Below are positions 8,429 through 18,815 of a DNA stretch of 63,831 nt, in pieces; position 1 is the first letter of the stretch; each line of letters opens with the position of its first letter. Made by a program: the position numbers and the translations under genes. Where the stretch lies: NCBI RefSeq assembly GCF_029871205.1, contig NZ_SSOJ01000026.1:1-63831 (forward strand), given 5' to 3'. Under the pieces are notes generated by a model. That model was not told the DNA's origin and ran no database searches. It saw only the letters and a program-made list of their open reading frames with translations. This stretch comes from Pseudomonas sp. BN417. Its GTDB lineage: Bacteria > Pseudomonadota > Gammaproteobacteria > Pseudomonadales > Pseudomonadaceae.

Positions 8429-9169
8429 ATGTCCCAAGTCAACATGCGCGATATGCTGAAGGCCGGTGTGCACTTCGGTCACCAGACCCGTTACTGGAAC
8501 CCGAAAATGGGCAAGTACATTTTCGGCGCGCGCAACAAGATCCACATCATCAACCTTGAAAAAACCCTGCCGATGTTCAACGACGCCCTGAGCTTCGTTG
8601 AGAAGCTGGCTGCGGGCAAGAACAAGGTTCTGTTCGTCGGCACCAAGCGTTCCGCTGGCAAGATCGTTCGCGAAGAAGCTGCTCGTTGCGGCTCCCCGTA
8701 CGTCGATCACCGCTGGCTGGGCGGCATGCTGACCAACTACAAGACCATCCGTCAGTCGATCAAGCGCCTGCGCGAGCTGGAAACCCAGTCCCAGGACGGC
8801 ACCTTCGCCAAGCTGACCAAGAAAGAAGCCCTGATGCGCACCCGCGACCTCGAGAAGCTCGAGCGCAGCCTGGGCGGCATCAAGGACATGGGCGGCCTGC
8901 CGGACGCGCTGTTCGTGATCGACGTGGACCACGAGCGCATCGCCATCAGCGAAGCCAACAAGCTGGGCATCCCGGTCATCGGCGTTGTCGATACCAACAG
9001 CAGCCCTGAAGGCGTTGACTACGTCATTCCGGGTAACGACGACGCCATCCGCGCCGTTCAGCTGTACCTTGCCAGCGTTGCTGATGCTGTAATCCGCGGC
9101 CGTCAGAATGCCGTTGGCGGTCCTGACGAGTTCGTCGAAGAAGCTGCCTCCGAGGCCGCTGAAGGCTGA
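8429..9169 (+). CDS. rpsB: 30S ribosomal protein S2
   Basis: The 246-residue protein is S2, which joins the 30S subunit late and helps to hold S1. Recognisable segments are [20 protein letters not shown] at the N-terminus, [20 protein letters not shown], and the [17 protein letters not shown] block. The ATG at 8429 is preceded by GAGGAATAG. It begins the translation operon rpsB-tsf, with pyrH and frr behind. A strong hairpin with a T-run separates it from tsf and probably lowers read-through. Confidence 0.97.
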   Translation: MSQVNMRDMLKAGVHFGHQTRYWNPKMGKYIFGARNKIHIINLEKTLPMFNDALSFVEKLAAGKNKVLFVGTKRSAGKIVREEAARCGSPYVDHRWLGGMLTNYKTIRQSIKRLRELETQSQDGTFAKLTKKEALMRTRDLEKLERSLGGIKDMGGLPDALFVIDVDHERIAISEANKLGIPVIGVVDTNSSPEGVDYVIPGNDDAIRAVQLYLASVADAVIRGRQNAVGGPDEFVEEAASEAAEG

Positions 9170-9205
9170 GTTGACAGCCGTCTAGCGTTACCCGGTGCGC
9201 AAGAA

Positions 9206-9225
9206 GGGGGCTAAGCCCCCTTTTT
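9206..9225 (+). terminator. Rho-independent terminator/attenuator after rpsB
   Basis: GGGGGC (9206-9211), loop TAA, GCCCCC (9215-9220), then five T (9221-9225). Because tsf follows in the same direction 70 bp later, it may act as a partial terminator that sets the rpsB:tsf ratio. Confidence 0.8.
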
Positions 9226-9295
9226 GCCACCTCCGAATTGTGAATGCCCGGACTCCGGGCTGAATGGTTGAAAACCTATTCAAGAGGATTGCGAC

Positions 9296-10165
9296 ATGGC
9301 AGAGATTACTGCAGCCCTGGTCAAAGAACTGCGCGAGCGTACCGGCCTCGGCATGATGGATTGCAAGAAGGCCCTGACCGCCGCCGACGGCGACATCGAG
9401 AAGGCCATCGACGACATGCGCGCCGCTGGTGCCATCAAGGCCGCCAAGAAGTCCGGCAACATCGCCGCTGAAGGCGCCATTGCCGTCAAGGTCGCTGCCG
9501 ACAACAAGGCCGCCGTCATCATCGAAGTCAACTCCCAGACCGACTTCCTGGCTCTGCAGGACGACTTCAAAGGCTTCGTCGCCGCTTCCCTGGAGCAGGC
9601 TTTCAACGACAAGCTGACCGACGCCGCCCCGCTGGTCGAGGCTCGTGAAGAAGCCCGCCTGGCCCTGGTCTCCAAGACCGGTGAGAACGTCAACATTCGC
9701 CGCCTGACCCGCGTGGAAGGTGACGTGGTTGGCGCCTACCTGCACGGTCACCGCATCGGTGTGGTTGTCTGCCTGAACGGCGGCAACGCCGAGCTGGCCA
9801 AGGACATCGCCATGCACGTGGCTGCCAGCAACCCGCAGTTCCTGAACGCTTCCCAGGTCTCCGAAGAAGCCATCGCCAAGGAAAAGGAAATCTTCCTGGC
9901 CCTGAACGCCGACAAGATCGCCGGCAAGCCGGAAAACATCGTCGAGAACATGGTCAAGGGCCGTATCGCCAAGTTCCTCGCCGAAGCCAGCCTGGTCGAG
10001 CAGCCGTTCGTCAAGGATCCGGAAGTCAAGGTCGGTGACCTGGCCAAGAAAGCCGGCGCCGAAATCGTTTCCTTCGTTCGTTACGAAGTAGGCGAAGGCA
10101 TCGAGAAGGTCGAAGTCGACTTCGCTGCCGAAGTAGCTGCACAAGTCGCCGCTACCAAGCAATAA
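9296..10165 (+). CDS. tsf: Translation elongation factor Ts
   Basis: EF-Ts is the guanine-nucleotide exchange factor for EF-Tu. The 289-residue product has the N-terminal UBA-like module with the signature LRERTGLGMMDCKKAL and the core motif AAVIIEVNSQTDF. Length and ends agree with the Pseudomonas protein as I remember it. The ATG follows AAGAGGATTGCGAC. A small hairpin (GCCCGG/CCGGGC, 9246-9260) sits in the leader between the rpsB terminator and the start. Downstream, pyrH is separated by about 200 bp that holds a GC-rich hairpin without a T-run (arms AAGAGGC 10189-10195 and GCCTCTT 10214-10220). Confidence 0.97.
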   Translation: MAEITAALVKELRERTGLGMMDCKKALTAADGDIEKAIDDMRAAGAIKAAKKSGNIAAEGAIAVKVAADNKAAVIIEVNSQTDFLALQDDFKGFVAASLEQAFNDKLTDAAPLVEAREEARLALVSKTGENVNIRRLTRVEGDVVGAYLHGHRIGVVVCLNGGNAELAKDIAMHVAASNPQFLNASQVSEEAIAKEKEIFLALNADKIAGKPENIVENMVKGRIAKFLAEASLVEQPFVKDPEVKVGDLAKKAGAEIVSFVRYEVGEGIEKVEVDFAAEVAAQVAATKQ

Positions 10166-10366
10166 GACGGCCTCGGCTGTCGCCCCGCAAGAGGCTGCCC
10201 GCTAACGCGTGCGGCCTCTTCGTCAAACTGGGGAACCGATTCGGGGCGGTTTCCGCGGCAGGTCTGGTCCTCGGGCACCAACTGCCGTATGCGCAGTCTC
10301 AGGACTCGCCAGTACTTCGGGCCGCTAGGCCCACGAATTCACATCGCGCCGCAGGAGAGATACGCA

Positions 10367-11110
10367 ATGGCTCAGCAGGTGAGTGGCCGCCAACCTCGCT
10401 ACAAACGCATTCTGCTCAAACTCAGCGGTGAGGCCCTGATGGGCTCCGAGGAGTTCGGCATCGATCCGAAAGTCCTCGATCGCATGGCGCTGGAAATCGG
10501 CCAGCTGGTCGGCATCGGCGTGCAGGTCGGCCTGGTGATCGGCGGCGGCAACCTGTTCCGTGGTGCGGCGCTGAGCGCTGCCGGCATGGATCGCGTGACC
10601 GGCGACCACATGGGCATGCTGGCCACCGTGATGAACGCCTTGGCCATGCGCGATGCGCTGGAGCGCTCGAACATCCCCGCACTGGTCATGTCCGCCATCT
10701 CCATGGTCGGCGTCACCGATCACTACGACCGCCGCAAGGCCGTGCGCCACCTGAGTTCCGGCGAAGTGGTGATCTTCTCCGCCGGCACCGGCAACCCCTT
10801 CTTCACCACCGACTCGGCCGCCTGCCTGCGCGCCATCGAGGTGGATGCCGACCTGGTACTGAAAGCCACCAAGGTCGATGGCGTGTACACTGCCGACCCG
10901 TTCAAGGACCCCAATGCCGAGAAGTTCGAGCGCCTTACCTATGATGAGGTGCTGGATCGCAAGCTGGGCGTCATGGACCTCACGGCCATCTGTCTGTGCC
11001 GTGACCAGAAGATGCCGCTACGGGTCTTCAATATGAATAAACCGGGTGCCCTGCTGAACATCGTGGTCGGCGGCGCCGAAGGAACCCTGATCGAGGAGGG
11101 CGAAAAATGA
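10367..11110 (+). CDS. pyrH: Uridylate kinase (UMP kinase)
   Basis: PyrH phosphorylates UMP to UDP and belongs to the amino-acid kinase fold, not the NMP kinases of eukaryotes. The 247-residue product carries [11 protein letters not shown], the [11 protein letters not shown] nucleotide loop, and the [19 protein letters not shown] region near the C-terminus. The start at 10367 has GCAGGAGAG upstream; the frame stays open 26 codons further but without such a site. It overlaps frr by ATGA, so the two are translationally coupled. Confidence 0.96.
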   Translation: MAQQVSGRQPRYKRILLKLSGEALMGSEEFGIDPKVLDRMALEIGQLVGIGVQVGLVIGGGNLFRGAALSAAGMDRVTGDHMGMLATVMNALAMRDALERSNIPALVMSAISMVGVTDHYDRRKAVRHLSSGEVVIFSAGTGNPFFTTDSAACLRAIEVDADLVLKATKVDGVYTADPFKDPNAEKFERLTYDEVLDRKLGVMDLTAICLCRDQKMPLRVFNMNKPGALLNIVVGGAEGTLIEEGEK

Positions 11111-11664
11111 TCAACGAGATCAAGCAAGACGCGCAGGAGCGCATGAAGAAAACCCTGGAATCGCTGGATCACGCCTTCGCCAAGATCCGCACCGGGCGCG
11201 CGCATCCGAGCATCCTGGACAGCGTGATGGTGTCCTACTACGGCGCCGACACTCCGCTGCGCCAGGTGGCCAACGTGATCGCCGAGGACTCCCGTACCCT
11301 GGCCCTGACCGTGTTCGACAAGAGCATGATCCAGGCTGTGGAAAAGGCCATCATGACCTCCGACCTGGGCCTGAACCCGGCTACCGCCGGCACCACCATC
11401 CGTGTGCCGATGCCTGCCCTGACCGAGGAAACCCGCAAGGGTTACACCAAGCAGGCGCGCGGCGAGGCCGAGAACGCCCGTGTTGCCGTGCGCAACATCC
11501 GTCGTGACGCCCTGGCCCAGCTGAAGGACCTGGTCAAGGAAAAGGAAATCAGCGAAGACGAGGAACGTCGTGCTGCCGATGACGTCCAGAAGCTGACGGA
11601 CAAGTTCGTGGCCGAGGTCGACAAGGCTCTGGAAGCCAAAGAAAACGACTTGATGGCTGTCTGA
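11107..11664 (+). CDS. frr: Ribosome recycling factor
   Basis: The 185-residue protein works with EF-G to split post-termination ribosomes. The three-helix bundle signature is visible in [19 protein letters not shown] at the N-terminal side and in the basic stretch [20 protein letters not shown]. It starts inside the pyrH stop (ATGA, 11107-11110), preceded by GAGGAGGGCGAAAA. It is followed 14 bp later by uppS, so tsf-pyrH-frr-uppS-cdsA-dxr-rseP could be one long transcript. Confidence 0.97.
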   Translation: MINEIKQDAQERMKKTLESLDHAFAKIRTGRAHPSILDSVMVSYYGADTPLRQVANVIAEDSRTLALTVFDKSMIQAVEKAIMTSDLGLNPATAGTTIRVPMPALTEETRKGYTKQARGEAENARVAVRNIRRDALAQLKDLVKEKEISEDEERRAADDVQKLTDKFVAEVDKALEAKENDLMAV

Positions 11665-11678
11665 CGTCCGGAGTCGTC

Positions 11679-12440
11679 ATGGACAAATCCCAGCAAGGCG
11701 TCAATCCGGCGGTGCCACGGCATGTGGCGATCATCATGGACGGTAACAACCGTTGGGCGAAGAAGCGCCTGCTGCCCGGCGTCGCTGGCCACAAGGCCGG
11801 CGTCGACGCGGTCCGAGCGGTGATCGAGGTGTGCGCCGACGCCGGTGTCGAGGTGCTCACCCTGTTCGCCTTTTCCAGTGAGAACTGGCAGCGCCCGGCC
11901 GAGGAGGTCGGCGCGCTGATGGAGCTGTTCCTCGGGGCCTTGCGCCGCGAGGCACGGCGCCTGAACGACAATGATATCCGCCTGCGCATCATCGGCGATC
12001 GCTCGCGCTTCCATCCGGAACTGCAGGCCGCCATGCGCGAGGTCGAGCAACTGACCGCCGGCCGCCAGAAGTTCATCCTCCAGGTCGCCGCCAACTATGG
12101 TGGCCAGTGGGACATCACCCAGGCCGCCCAGCGCCTGGCGCGCGAGGTCCAGGCCGGTCACCTGCAGGTCGAGGACATTTCCCCGCAGTTGCTGCAAAGC
12201 TGCCTGGTCACCGGCGACATGCCGCTGCCCGACCTGTGCATCCGCACCGGTGGCGAACATCGCATCAGCAACTTCCTGCTCTGGCAGATTGCCTATGCCG
12301 AGCTGTATTTTTCCGATCTCTTCTGGCCTGACTTCAAGCACGAAGCCATGCGCAAGGCGCTGGCTGACTATGCCAGGCGACAGCGCCGCTTCGGCAAGAC
12401 CAGCGAGCAGCTAGAAGCCGAGGCCCGAGCCAAATGCTGA
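11679..12440 (+). CDS. uppS: Undecaprenyl diphosphate synthase (cis-prenyltransferase)
   Basis: UppS adds eight isoprenyl units to farnesyl diphosphate in cis and so makes the lipid carrier for peptidoglycan and O-antigen. The 253-residue product shows the catalytic Asp in HVAIIMDGNNRWAKKRLLPG, the FAFSSENWQRP loop and the DLCIRTGGEHRISNFLLWQ motif typical of cis-prenyltransferases. The ATG at 11679 follows a GGAG site. Its end overlaps the cdsA start by 7 bp. Also called ispU. Confidence 0.95.
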   Translation: MDKSQQGVNPAVPRHVAIIMDGNNRWAKKRLLPGVAGHKAGVDAVRAVIEVCADAGVEVLTLFAFSSENWQRPAEEVGALMELFLGALRREARRLNDNDIRLRIIGDRSRFHPELQAAMREVEQLTAGRQKFILQVAANYGGQWDITQAAQRLAREVQAGHLQVEDISPQLLQSCLVTGDMPLPDLCIRTGGEHRISNFLLWQIAYAELYFSDLFWPDFKHEAMRKALADYARRQRRFGKTSEQLEAEARAKC

Positions 12441-13249
12441 AGCAACGCGTCATCACCGCCCTGGTGTTGCTGCCCATCGCCCTTGCGGGCTTCTTCTTGC
12501 TGGATGGCGGTGCCTTCGCCCTGTTCATCGGGGGCGTCGTCAGCCTCGGTGGGTGGGAATGGGCGCGCCTGGCGGGCTTTTCGGCCCAGCCGCAACGCAT
12601 TGCCTATGGCCTGCTGGTTGCTGCGCTGCTCTATGGGCTCTACCTCGTGCCCGTCCTGGCACCGCTGGTTCTGGTGCTGGGTGTGCTCTGGTGGGGGGCG
12701 GCGACCGTCCTCGTGCTGGGCTATCCCGAAACCAGCCGCTACTGGGGCGGTACCCCCGGCAAGCTGGTGATCGGCTTGCTGATTCTGCTGCCTGCCTGGC
12801 AGGGACTGGTGCTGTTCAAGCAATGGCCGCTGGCCAACTGGCTGATCCTCGCGGTGATGGTGCTGGTCTGGGCGGCCGACATCGGCGCCTATTTCTCCGG
12901 CAAGGCCTTCGGCAAGCGCAAGCTGGCGCCCCAGGTCAGCCCCGGCAAGAGCTGGGAAGGCCTGGTGGGTGGCCTGCTGGCCAGCCTGCTGATCACTGTC
13001 GGCGTTGGCCTCTACCGCGGCTGGATTGGTTCCGAGCTGGTTCTGGCGCTGGCCGGCGCTGCCCTGGTGGTGCTGGTCTCGGTGGTGGGTGACCTGACCG
13101 AGAGCATGTTCAAGCGCCAGTCGGGCATCAAGGACAGCAGCAACCTGCTGCCGGGCCATGGCGGCGTACTCGATCGAATCGACAGCCTGACCGCGGCCAT
13201 TCCGCTGTTCGCGGCGCTGCTCTGGGCCGCCGGCTGGGGTGCTCTGTGA
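12434..13249 (+). CDS. cdsA: Phosphatidate cytidylyltransferase
   Basis: CdsA makes CDP-diacylglycerol, the precursor of all phospholipids, at the inner membrane. The 271-residue protein is a multi-span membrane protein with hydrophobic helices through most of its length and the CDP-alcohol cytidylyltransferase signature near the C-terminus ([18 protein letters not shown] followed by VLDRIDSL). It overlaps uppS by 7 bp upstream and dxr by GTGA downstream, so three lipid-precursor genes are translationally linked. Confidence 0.95.
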   Translation: MLKQRVITALVLLPIALAGFFLLDGGAFALFIGGVVSLGGWEWARLAGFSAQPQRIAYGLLVAALLYGLYLVPVLAPLVLVLGVLWWGAATVLVLGYPETSRYWGGTPGKLVIGLLILLPAWQGLVLFKQWPLANWLILAVMVLVWAADIGAYFSGKAFGKRKLAPQVSPGKSWEGLVGGLLASLLITVGVGLYRGWIGSELVLALAGAALVVLVSVVGDLTESMFKRQSGIKDSSNLLPGHGGVLDRIDSLTAAIPLFAALLWAAGWGAL

Positions 13250-14436
13250 GTCAACCGCAACGCATTACCGTGCTGGGGGCGACCGGTTCCATCGGTCTCA
13301 GCACCCTGGACGTCATCGCCCGTCATCCCGATCGTTACCGGGTCTTTGCCCTCAGTGGTTTCAGTCGCCTGAGCGAGCTGGAGGCCTTGTGCCTGCGCCA
13401 TCGGCCGGAATTCGCCGTGGTCCCCGACGCGGACGCCGCACGGCACTTGCAGGGCGGCCTCCTCGCGGCCGGCCTGCGCACCCGTGTGCTGGTCGGGGTG
13501 CCGGGGCTCTGCGAGGTCGCCGCGCATCCGGAGGTGGATGCCGTGATGGCGGCCATAGTCGGCGCCGCCGGCCTGGAGCCGACCCTGGCAGCGGTTGAGG
13601 CGGGCAAGCGCGTGCTGCTGGCCAACAAGGAAGCGCTGGTGATGTCCGGCGCCCTGTTCATGCAGGCGGTGCGGCGCAGTGGTGCCGTGCTGTTACCCAT
13701 CGACAGCGAGCACAATGCGATCTTCCAGTGCCTGCCTGGCGACTATTCGCGTGGCCTGGAGTCTGTAGGAGTGCGGCGGATCCTGCTGACGGCCTCTGGC
13801 GGGCCTTTCCGTGAGATGCCTTTGCAGCAATTGCCGGACGTTTCGCCCGAGCAGGCCTGTGCTCATCCGAACTGGTCCATGGGCCGGAAAATCTCCGTGG
13901 ACTCGGCGAGCATGATGAACAAGGGCCTGGAGCTGATCGAGGCCTGCTGGCTGTTCGATGCCCGGCCTGCCCAGGTCGAGGTGGTGATCCATCCGCAGAG
14001 CGTGATCCATTCCCTGGTCGACTACGTGGACGGCTCCGTGCTGGCGCAGCTCGGCAATCCGGACATGCGCACGCCCATCAGCCATGCGCTGTCCTGGCCG
14101 GAGCGCATCGATAGCGGCGTTTCGCCGCTGGATCTGTTCGCCGTGGCCCGCCTGGATTTCCAGGCGCCGGACGAACAGCGCTTCCCCTGCCTGCGCCTGG
14201 CGCGACTGGCGGCGGAGGAGGGCGGCAGCGCTCCGGCCATGCTGAATGCCGCCAACGAGGTGGCGGTCGCGGCCTTCCTGGATCGACGCATCCGCTTCAC
14301 CGAGATCGCGAGTATCATCGATGAGGTGCTGAACCGCGAAGCCGCCACGGCGGTCGAAACGCTGGACACCGTACTGCAGGCCGATGCCCGTGCCCGGGCG
14401 GCGGCGCAGCAATGGCTGGTCCGTCAGGGGCGGTAG
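13246..14436 (+). CDS. dxr: 1-deoxy-D-xylulose-5-phosphate reductoisomerase
   Basis: Dxr turns DXP into MEP with NADPH and a divalent metal, the first committed step of the MEP isoprenoid route (ispD and ispF of the same route are further along the window). The 396-residue enzyme has the NADPH loop [20 protein letters not shown], the metal/substrate segment [12 protein letters not shown], and [19 protein letters not shown]. The start is a GTG at 13246 that overlaps the cdsA stop (GTGA); no ATG nearby would keep the NADPH-binding N-terminus. Confidence 0.96.
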   Translation: MSQPQRITVLGATGSIGLSTLDVIARHPDRYRVFALSGFSRLSELEALCLRHRPEFAVVPDADAARHLQGGLLAAGLRTRVLVGVPGLCEVAAHPEVDAVMAAIVGAAGLEPTLAAVEAGKRVLLANKEALVMSGALFMQAVRRSGAVLLPIDSEHNAIFQCLPGDYSRGLESVGVRRILLTASGGPFREMPLQQLPDVSPEQACAHPNWSMGRKISVDSASMMNKGLELIEACWLFDARPAQVEVVIHPQSVIHSLVDYVDGSVLAQLGNPDMRTPISHALSWPERIDSGVSPLDLFAVARLDFQAPDEQRFPCLRLARLAAEEGGSAPAMLNAANEVAVAAFLDRRIRFTEIASIIDEVLNREAATAVETLDTVLQADARARAAAQQWLVRQGR

Positions 14437-14451
14437 CCCCGGAGGAAACCG

Positions 14452-15804
14452 ATGAGCGCGCTATACATGATTCTCGGGACCCTGGTTGCTCTCGGGGTGC
14501 TGGTGACCTTCCACGAGTTCGGCCATTTCTGGGTTGCGCGGCGCTGCGGGGTCAAGGTCCTGCGTTTCTCCGTGGGCTTCGGCACGCCGCTGCTGCGCTG
14601 GCATGATCGCCATGGCACGGAGTTCGTCGTGGCCGCCATTCCGCTCGGCGGCTACGTGAAAATGCTCGACGAACGCGAGGCCGAAGTGCCCGCCGAACTG
14701 CTCGGGCAATCCTTCAACCGCAAACCGGTCGGTCAACGCATCGCCATAGTGGCGGCCGGTCCGATCGCCAACTTCCTGCTCGCGCTGCTGTTCTTCTGGG
14801 TGCTGGCCATGCTCGGCAGCCAGCAGGTGCGCCCGGTCATCGGCACTGTGGCGGCGGACAGCATCGCCGCCCAGGCGGGGCTCGAGTCCGGCCAGGAAAT
14901 CGTTTCGGTGGACGGAGAGGCCGTCAGTGGCTGGAACCAGGTCAACCTGCAGCTGGTTCGTCGCCTGGGTGAAAGCGGCACCTTGCTGGTGGGCGTGCGC
15001 GAAGAGGGCGCCAGCACCGAGCAACCCCGCGAACTGCAGCTCAATGATTGGCTCAAGGGCGTCGATGAGCCCGATCCCATCGGCGCTCTCGGCATCACGC
15101 CCTGGCGTCCGGCCATTGCCCCCGTACTCGCCGAGCTGGATCCGAAAGGCCCGGCCCAGGCCGCCGGTCTCAAGCCTGGCGACCGCCTGCTGGCCATCGA
15201 TGGCCAGGCCCTGGACGATTGGCAGCAACTGGTCGAGCGGGTGCGCAAGCGCCCCGCCGAACGCATCACCCTCAGCGTTGAAAGCCAGGGTCAGGTGCGT
15301 GATGTCCAGCTGATCCTGGCCGCCCGTGGCGAGGGTGAGGCCCGTAGCGGTTACCTCGGCGCCGGGGTGAAAGGTGTCGAGTGGCCGGCGGAAATGCTTC
15401 GTGAAGTCCACTTCGGACCGCTCGATGCGGTGACCGAGGCAGCGGCCCGGACATGGTCCATGAGCCTGCTAACTCTGGATTCCCTAAAGAAAATGTTGCT
15501 TGGCGAGCTCTCGGTAAAAAACTTGAGCGGGCCGATAACCATTGCTAAAGTGGCGGGCGCTTCGGCCCAGTCCGGGGTGGGGGACTTCCTGAACTTCCTC
15601 GCCTATCTGAGCATAAGCCTGGGGGTTCTCAATCTGTTGCCGATCCCTGTCCTGGACGGGGGGCACCTGCTCTTCTATCTGATCGAATTGGCGCGTGGAC
15701 GCCCATTGTCAGAGCGGGTGCAGGCTTGGGGGGTGCAGATCGGTATCAGTCTGGTCGTGGGGGTCATGTTGCTCGCCCTGGTAAACGATCTGAGCCGTCT
15801 GTAA
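14452..15804 (+). CDS. rseP: Site-2 protease RseP (RIP metalloprotease)
   Basis: RseP cuts the transmembrane part of anti-sigma factor (MucA/RseA type) after site-1 cleavage and so releases the envelope-stress sigma factor; it also clears signal-peptide remnants. The 450-residue protein has the zinc motif HEFGH in the first membrane helix (VTFHEFGHFWVARRCGV), two PDZ domains (around PVIGTVAADSIAAQAGLESG and PVLAELDPKGPAQAAGLKPG), and the second active-site motif NLLPIPVLDGGH near the C-terminus. GGAGGAAACCG lies just ahead of the ATG. It stands next to bamA and skp, all envelope-biogenesis genes. Confidence 0.95.
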   Translation: MSALYMILGTLVALGVLVTFHEFGHFWVARRCGVKVLRFSVGFGTPLLRWHDRHGTEFVVAAIPLGGYVKMLDEREAEVPAELLGQSFNRKPVGQRIAIVAAGPIANFLLALLFFWVLAMLGSQQVRPVIGTVAADSIAAQAGLESGQEIVSVDGEAVSGWNQVNLQLVRRLGESGTLLVGVREEGASTEQPRELQLNDWLKGVDEPDPIGALGITPWRPAIAPVLAELDPKGPAQAAGLKPGDRLLAIDGQALDDWQQLVERVRKRPAERITLSVESQGQVRDVQLILAARGEGEARSGYLGAGVKGVEWPAEMLREVHFGPLDAVTEAAARTWSMSLLTLDSLKKMLLGELSVKNLSGPITIAKVAGASAQSGVGDFLNFLAYLSISLGVLNLLPIPVLDGGHLLFYLIELARGRPLSERVQAWGVQIGISLVVGVMLLALVNDLSRL

Positions 15805-15823
15805 CGAATCACTGAATGCCGAG

Positions 15824-15848
15824 TCTGCCGCCTTGCGCGGCAGATTCT
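15824..15848 (+). terminator. Hairpin between rseP and bamA, terminator-like
   Basis: TCTGCCGC (15824-15831), loop CTTGC, GCGGCAGA (15837-15844), followed by TTCTTTATT. The T-run is interrupted, so it may be a partial terminator, with bamA having some transcription of its own. Confidence 0.6.
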
Positions 15849-15879
15849 TTATTACCGGTTGGAATAAAAAAAGGACTTC

Positions 15880-18270
15880 ATGAAACGCCTGCTGCTACCT
15901 GCGGTGCTTGCCGCACTCATGATCGCCGAGGTTCACGCCGAGTCCTTCACCATCTCCGACATCCGCGTCAACGGCTTGCAGCGGGTTTCCGCAGGCAGCG
16001 TCTTCGGGGCCCTGCCGCTCAATGTGGGCGAACCGGCGGACGACCGTCGCCTGGTCGAGGCGACCCGCGCGCTGTTCAAGACTGGTTTCTTCCAGGACAT
16101 CCAGCTCGGCCGCGACGGCGACGTGCTGGTGATCACTGTAGTCGAACGCCCGTCGATCTCCAGCATCGAGATCGAAGGCAACAAGGCCATCAGCACCGAA
16201 GACCTGCTCAAGGGCCTGAAACAGTCCGGCCTGGCAGAGGGAGAAATCTTCCAGCGCGCCACCCTTGAAGGCGTGCGTAACGAGCTGCAGCGCCAGTACG
16301 TGGCCCAGGGCCGTTATTCCGCAGAGATCGAAGCCGAAGTGATCCCGCAGCCGCGCAACCGTGTGGCGCTGAAGATCAACATCAACGAAGGTTCGGTTGC
16401 GGCCATCCAGCACATCAACGTGGTGGGCAACACCGTCTTCCCCGACGAAGACCTGATCGAGCTGTTCGAGCTCAAGACCACCAACTGGCTGTCCTTCTTC
16501 AAGAACGACGACAAGTACGCCCGCGAGAAGCTCTCCGGTGACCTGGAGCGTCTGCGCTCCTACTACCTGGACCGCGGCTACATCAACATGGATATCTCTT
16601 CCACCCAGGTATCCATCACTCCGGACAAGAAGCACGTCTACATTACCGTCAACGTGGATGAAGGCGAGAAGTACACCGTCCGTGAAGTGAAACTCTCCGG
16701 TGACCTCAAGGTGCCCGAGGAGGACGTGAAGTCCCTGCTGCTGGTACAGCAAGGACAGGTCTTCTCGCGCAAGGTGATGACCACCACCTCCGAGCTGATC
16801 ACCCGTCGCCTGGGCAACGAGGGCTACACCTTCGCCAACGTCAACGGCGTGCCGGAAGCCCATGACGAGGACAACACCGTTTCCATCACCTTCGTGGTCG
16901 ACCCGGGCAAGCGCGCCTACGTCAACCGCATCAACTTCCGCGGTAACACCAAGACCGAAGACGAAGTGCTGCGCCGCGAAATGCGCCAGATGGAAGGTGG
17001 CTGGGCCTCGACCTACCTGATCGACCAGTCCAAGACCCGCCTGGAACGCCTCGGCTTCTTCAAGGAAGTCAACGTCGAAACCCCGCAGGTGCCCGGCACC
17101 GACGACCAGGTGGACGTCAACTACAGCGTCGAGGAGCAACCATCCGGCTCCATCACCGCCAGCGTCGGCTTCGCCCAGAGCGCCGGCCTGATCCTCGGCG
17201 GCTCCATCAGCCAGAACAACTTCCTCGGTACCGGTAACAAGGTCAGCATCGGCCTGACCCGTTCCGAGTACCAGACCCGTTACAACTTCGGCTTCGTCGA
17301 CCCCTACTGGACGCCGGACGGCGTCAGCCTGGGCTACAACGCCTTCTACCGCAGCACCGACTACGACGACCTCGACGTCGACGTGTCCAGCTACGCGGTG
17401 GATAGCCTGGGCGCCGGCGTCAGCATCGGCTACCCGATCAGCGAGACCTCGCGCCTGACCTACGGCCTGACTCTGCAACAGGACAAGATCAACACCGGCA
17501 TCTACACCGTCGACGAGATCTTCGACTTCATCGAAAACGAAGGCGACAACTACACCAACCTCAAGGCGTCCGTCGGCTGGTCCGATTCGACCCTGAACAA
17601 GGGCGTGCTGGCGACTCGCGGTCACTCCCAGAGCCTGGTGCTGGAAAGCACCTTGCCGGGCAGCGACCTGTCGTTCTTCAAGCTCGACTACCGCGGCCAG
17701 CTGTTCACTCCGCTGACGCAGAACACCGCGCTGCGCTTCCACACCGAGCTGGGCTATGGCGACAGCTACGGCTCCACCTCCGAGCTGCCGTTCTACGAGC
17801 ACTACTTCGCGGGCGGCTTCAACTCCGTACGCGGCTTCGAGGACAGCAGCCTCGGCCCGCGCAGTACGCCTAGTGTCGCGCGCGCTGCCGACGGCTCCGC
17901 GTTGCCGGCCGGCACCTGCGATGAAACCGGCCGCTGCACCGACCCGGACCAGGATCCGCTACCCTTCGGTGGCAACGTGTTGATCCAGGGCGGCGTCGAG
18001 CTGTTGTTCCCGCTGCCCTTCGTCAAGGACCAGCGCCAGCTGCGTACCGTGCTGTTCTGGGATGTGGGTAACGTATTCGATACCAGCTGCGCCTCGTCGT
18101 CCCCGGACTGCAGCAGCATCAACGCCGGCGAACTGGCCAGCTCCGTGGGTGTGGGCCTGACCTGGATCACCGCACTCGGGCCGTTGAGCTTCAGCCTGGG
18201 CATGCCGGTGAAGAAGCCGGACAATGCCGATACCCAGGTGTTCCAGTTCTCCCTGGGCCAGACTTTCTAA
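15880..18270 (+). CDS. bamA: Outer-membrane protein assembly factor BamA (Omp85)
   Basis: BamA is the core of the BAM complex and inserts beta-barrel proteins into the outer membrane. The 796-residue precursor has a signal peptide (MKRLLLPAVLAALMIAEVHA, mature end at ESFTIS), five POTRA domains up to about residue 420 and a C-terminal 16-strand barrel ending in Phe. The conserved loop-6 motif VRGF is in GGFNSVRGFEDSSLGPR. Two cysteine pairs, GTCDETGRC and SCASSSPDC, lie in presumed external loops of the barrel. AAGGA precedes the ATG. The periplasmic chaperone gene skp follows directly. The Pseudomonas protein is also known as Opr86. Confidence 0.97.
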   Translation: MKRLLLPAVLAALMIAEVHAESFTISDIRVNGLQRVSAGSVFGALPLNVGEPADDRRLVEATRALFKTGFFQDIQLGRDGDVLVITVVERPSISSIEIEGNKAISTEDLLKGLKQSGLAEGEIFQRATLEGVRNELQRQYVAQGRYSAEIEAEVIPQPRNRVALKININEGSVAAIQHINVVGNTVFPDEDLIELFELKTTNWLSFFKNDDKYAREKLSGDLERLRSYYLDRGYINMDISSTQVSITPDKKHVYITVNVDEGEKYTVREVKLSGDLKVPEEDVKSLLLVQQGQVFSRKVMTTTSELITRRLGNEGYTFANVNGVPEAHDEDNTVSITFVVDPGKRAYVNRINFRGNTKTEDEVLRREMRQMEGGWASTYLIDQSKTRLERLGFFKEVNVETPQVPGTDDQVDVNYSVEEQPSGSITASVGFAQSAGLILGGSISQNNFLGTGNKVSIGLTRSEYQTRYNFGFVDPYWTPDGVSLGYNAFYRSTDYDDLDVDVSSYAVDSLGAGVSIGYPISETSRLTYGLTLQQDKINTGIYTVDEIFDFIENEGDNYTNLKASVGWSDSTLNKGVLATRGHSQSLVLESTLPGSDLSFFKLDYRGQLFTPLTQNTALRFHTELGYGDSYGSTSELPFYEHYFAGGFNSVRGFEDSSLGPRSTPSVARAADGSALPAGTCDETGRCTDPDQDPLPFGGNVLIQGGVELLFPLPFVKDQRQLRTVLFWDVGNVFDTSCASSSPDCSSINAGELASSVGVGLTWITALGPLSFSLGMPVKKPDNADTQVFQFSLGQTF

Positions 18271-18311
18271 TTGTTCATCAAGACAACAGTATTTGTTGCA
18301 GGAGTTGCATC

Positions 18312-18815
18312 GTGCGTAAGTTGACTCAATTCGTTCTGGTTGCCGCTGCCATGCTGGCGACTCCGGCCTTCGCGGAAATGAAGATTGCGGTACTGAACTA
18401 CCAGATGGCCCTGCTGGAATCCGACGCTGCCAAGAAGTACGCGGTCGACGCCGAGAAGAAGTTCGGTCCGCAGCTGAACAAGCTGAAGACCCTTGAAAGC
18501 GACGCCAAGCGCATCCAGGACCGCCTGGTCAAGGAAGGCGAGCGTATGCAGCAGGCCGAGCGTGAACGCCTGGAGCTCGAGTTCAAGCAGAAGGCCCGCG
18601 ACTTCCAGTTCCAGTCCAAGGAACTCAACGAAGCCAAGGCCGTTGCCGACCGCGACATGCTCAAGCAGCTCAAGCCGAAGCTGGACAAGGCGGTCGAGGA
18701 AGTCCTGAAGAAAGGTAGCTATGACCTGGTGCTGGAGCGTGGTGCGGTGGTAGACGTTAAGCCGCAGTACGACATCACCCGCCAGGTCATCGAGCGCATG
18801 AACCAGCAGCGTTGA
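18312..18815 (+). CDS. skp: Periplasmic chaperone Skp/OmpH
   Basis: Skp is a trimeric periplasmic chaperone that holds unfolded outer-membrane proteins on their way to BamA, encoded just upstream. The 167-residue precursor begins with a signal peptide ([21 protein letters not shown], cut before EMKIAV), and the remainder is a long charged coiled coil (for example [19 protein letters not shown]), the tentacle helices of the family. The start is a GTG at 18312 with CAGGAG upstream. Its stop overlaps the lpxD start (TGATG). Confidence 0.93.
   Translation: MRKLTQFVLVAAAMLATPAFAEMKIAVLNYQMALLESDAAKKYAVDAEKKFGPQLNKLKTLESDAKRIQDRLVKEGERMQQAERERLELEFKQKARDFQFQSKELNEAKAVADRDMLKQLKPKLDKAVEEVLKKGSYDLVLERGAVVDVKPQYDITRQVIERMNQQR

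Noticed and set aside
15895-17802. 635-codon open frame antisense to bamA
   Set aside because: BamA has a complete signal peptide, POTRA and barrel; the antisense frame shows no domain.
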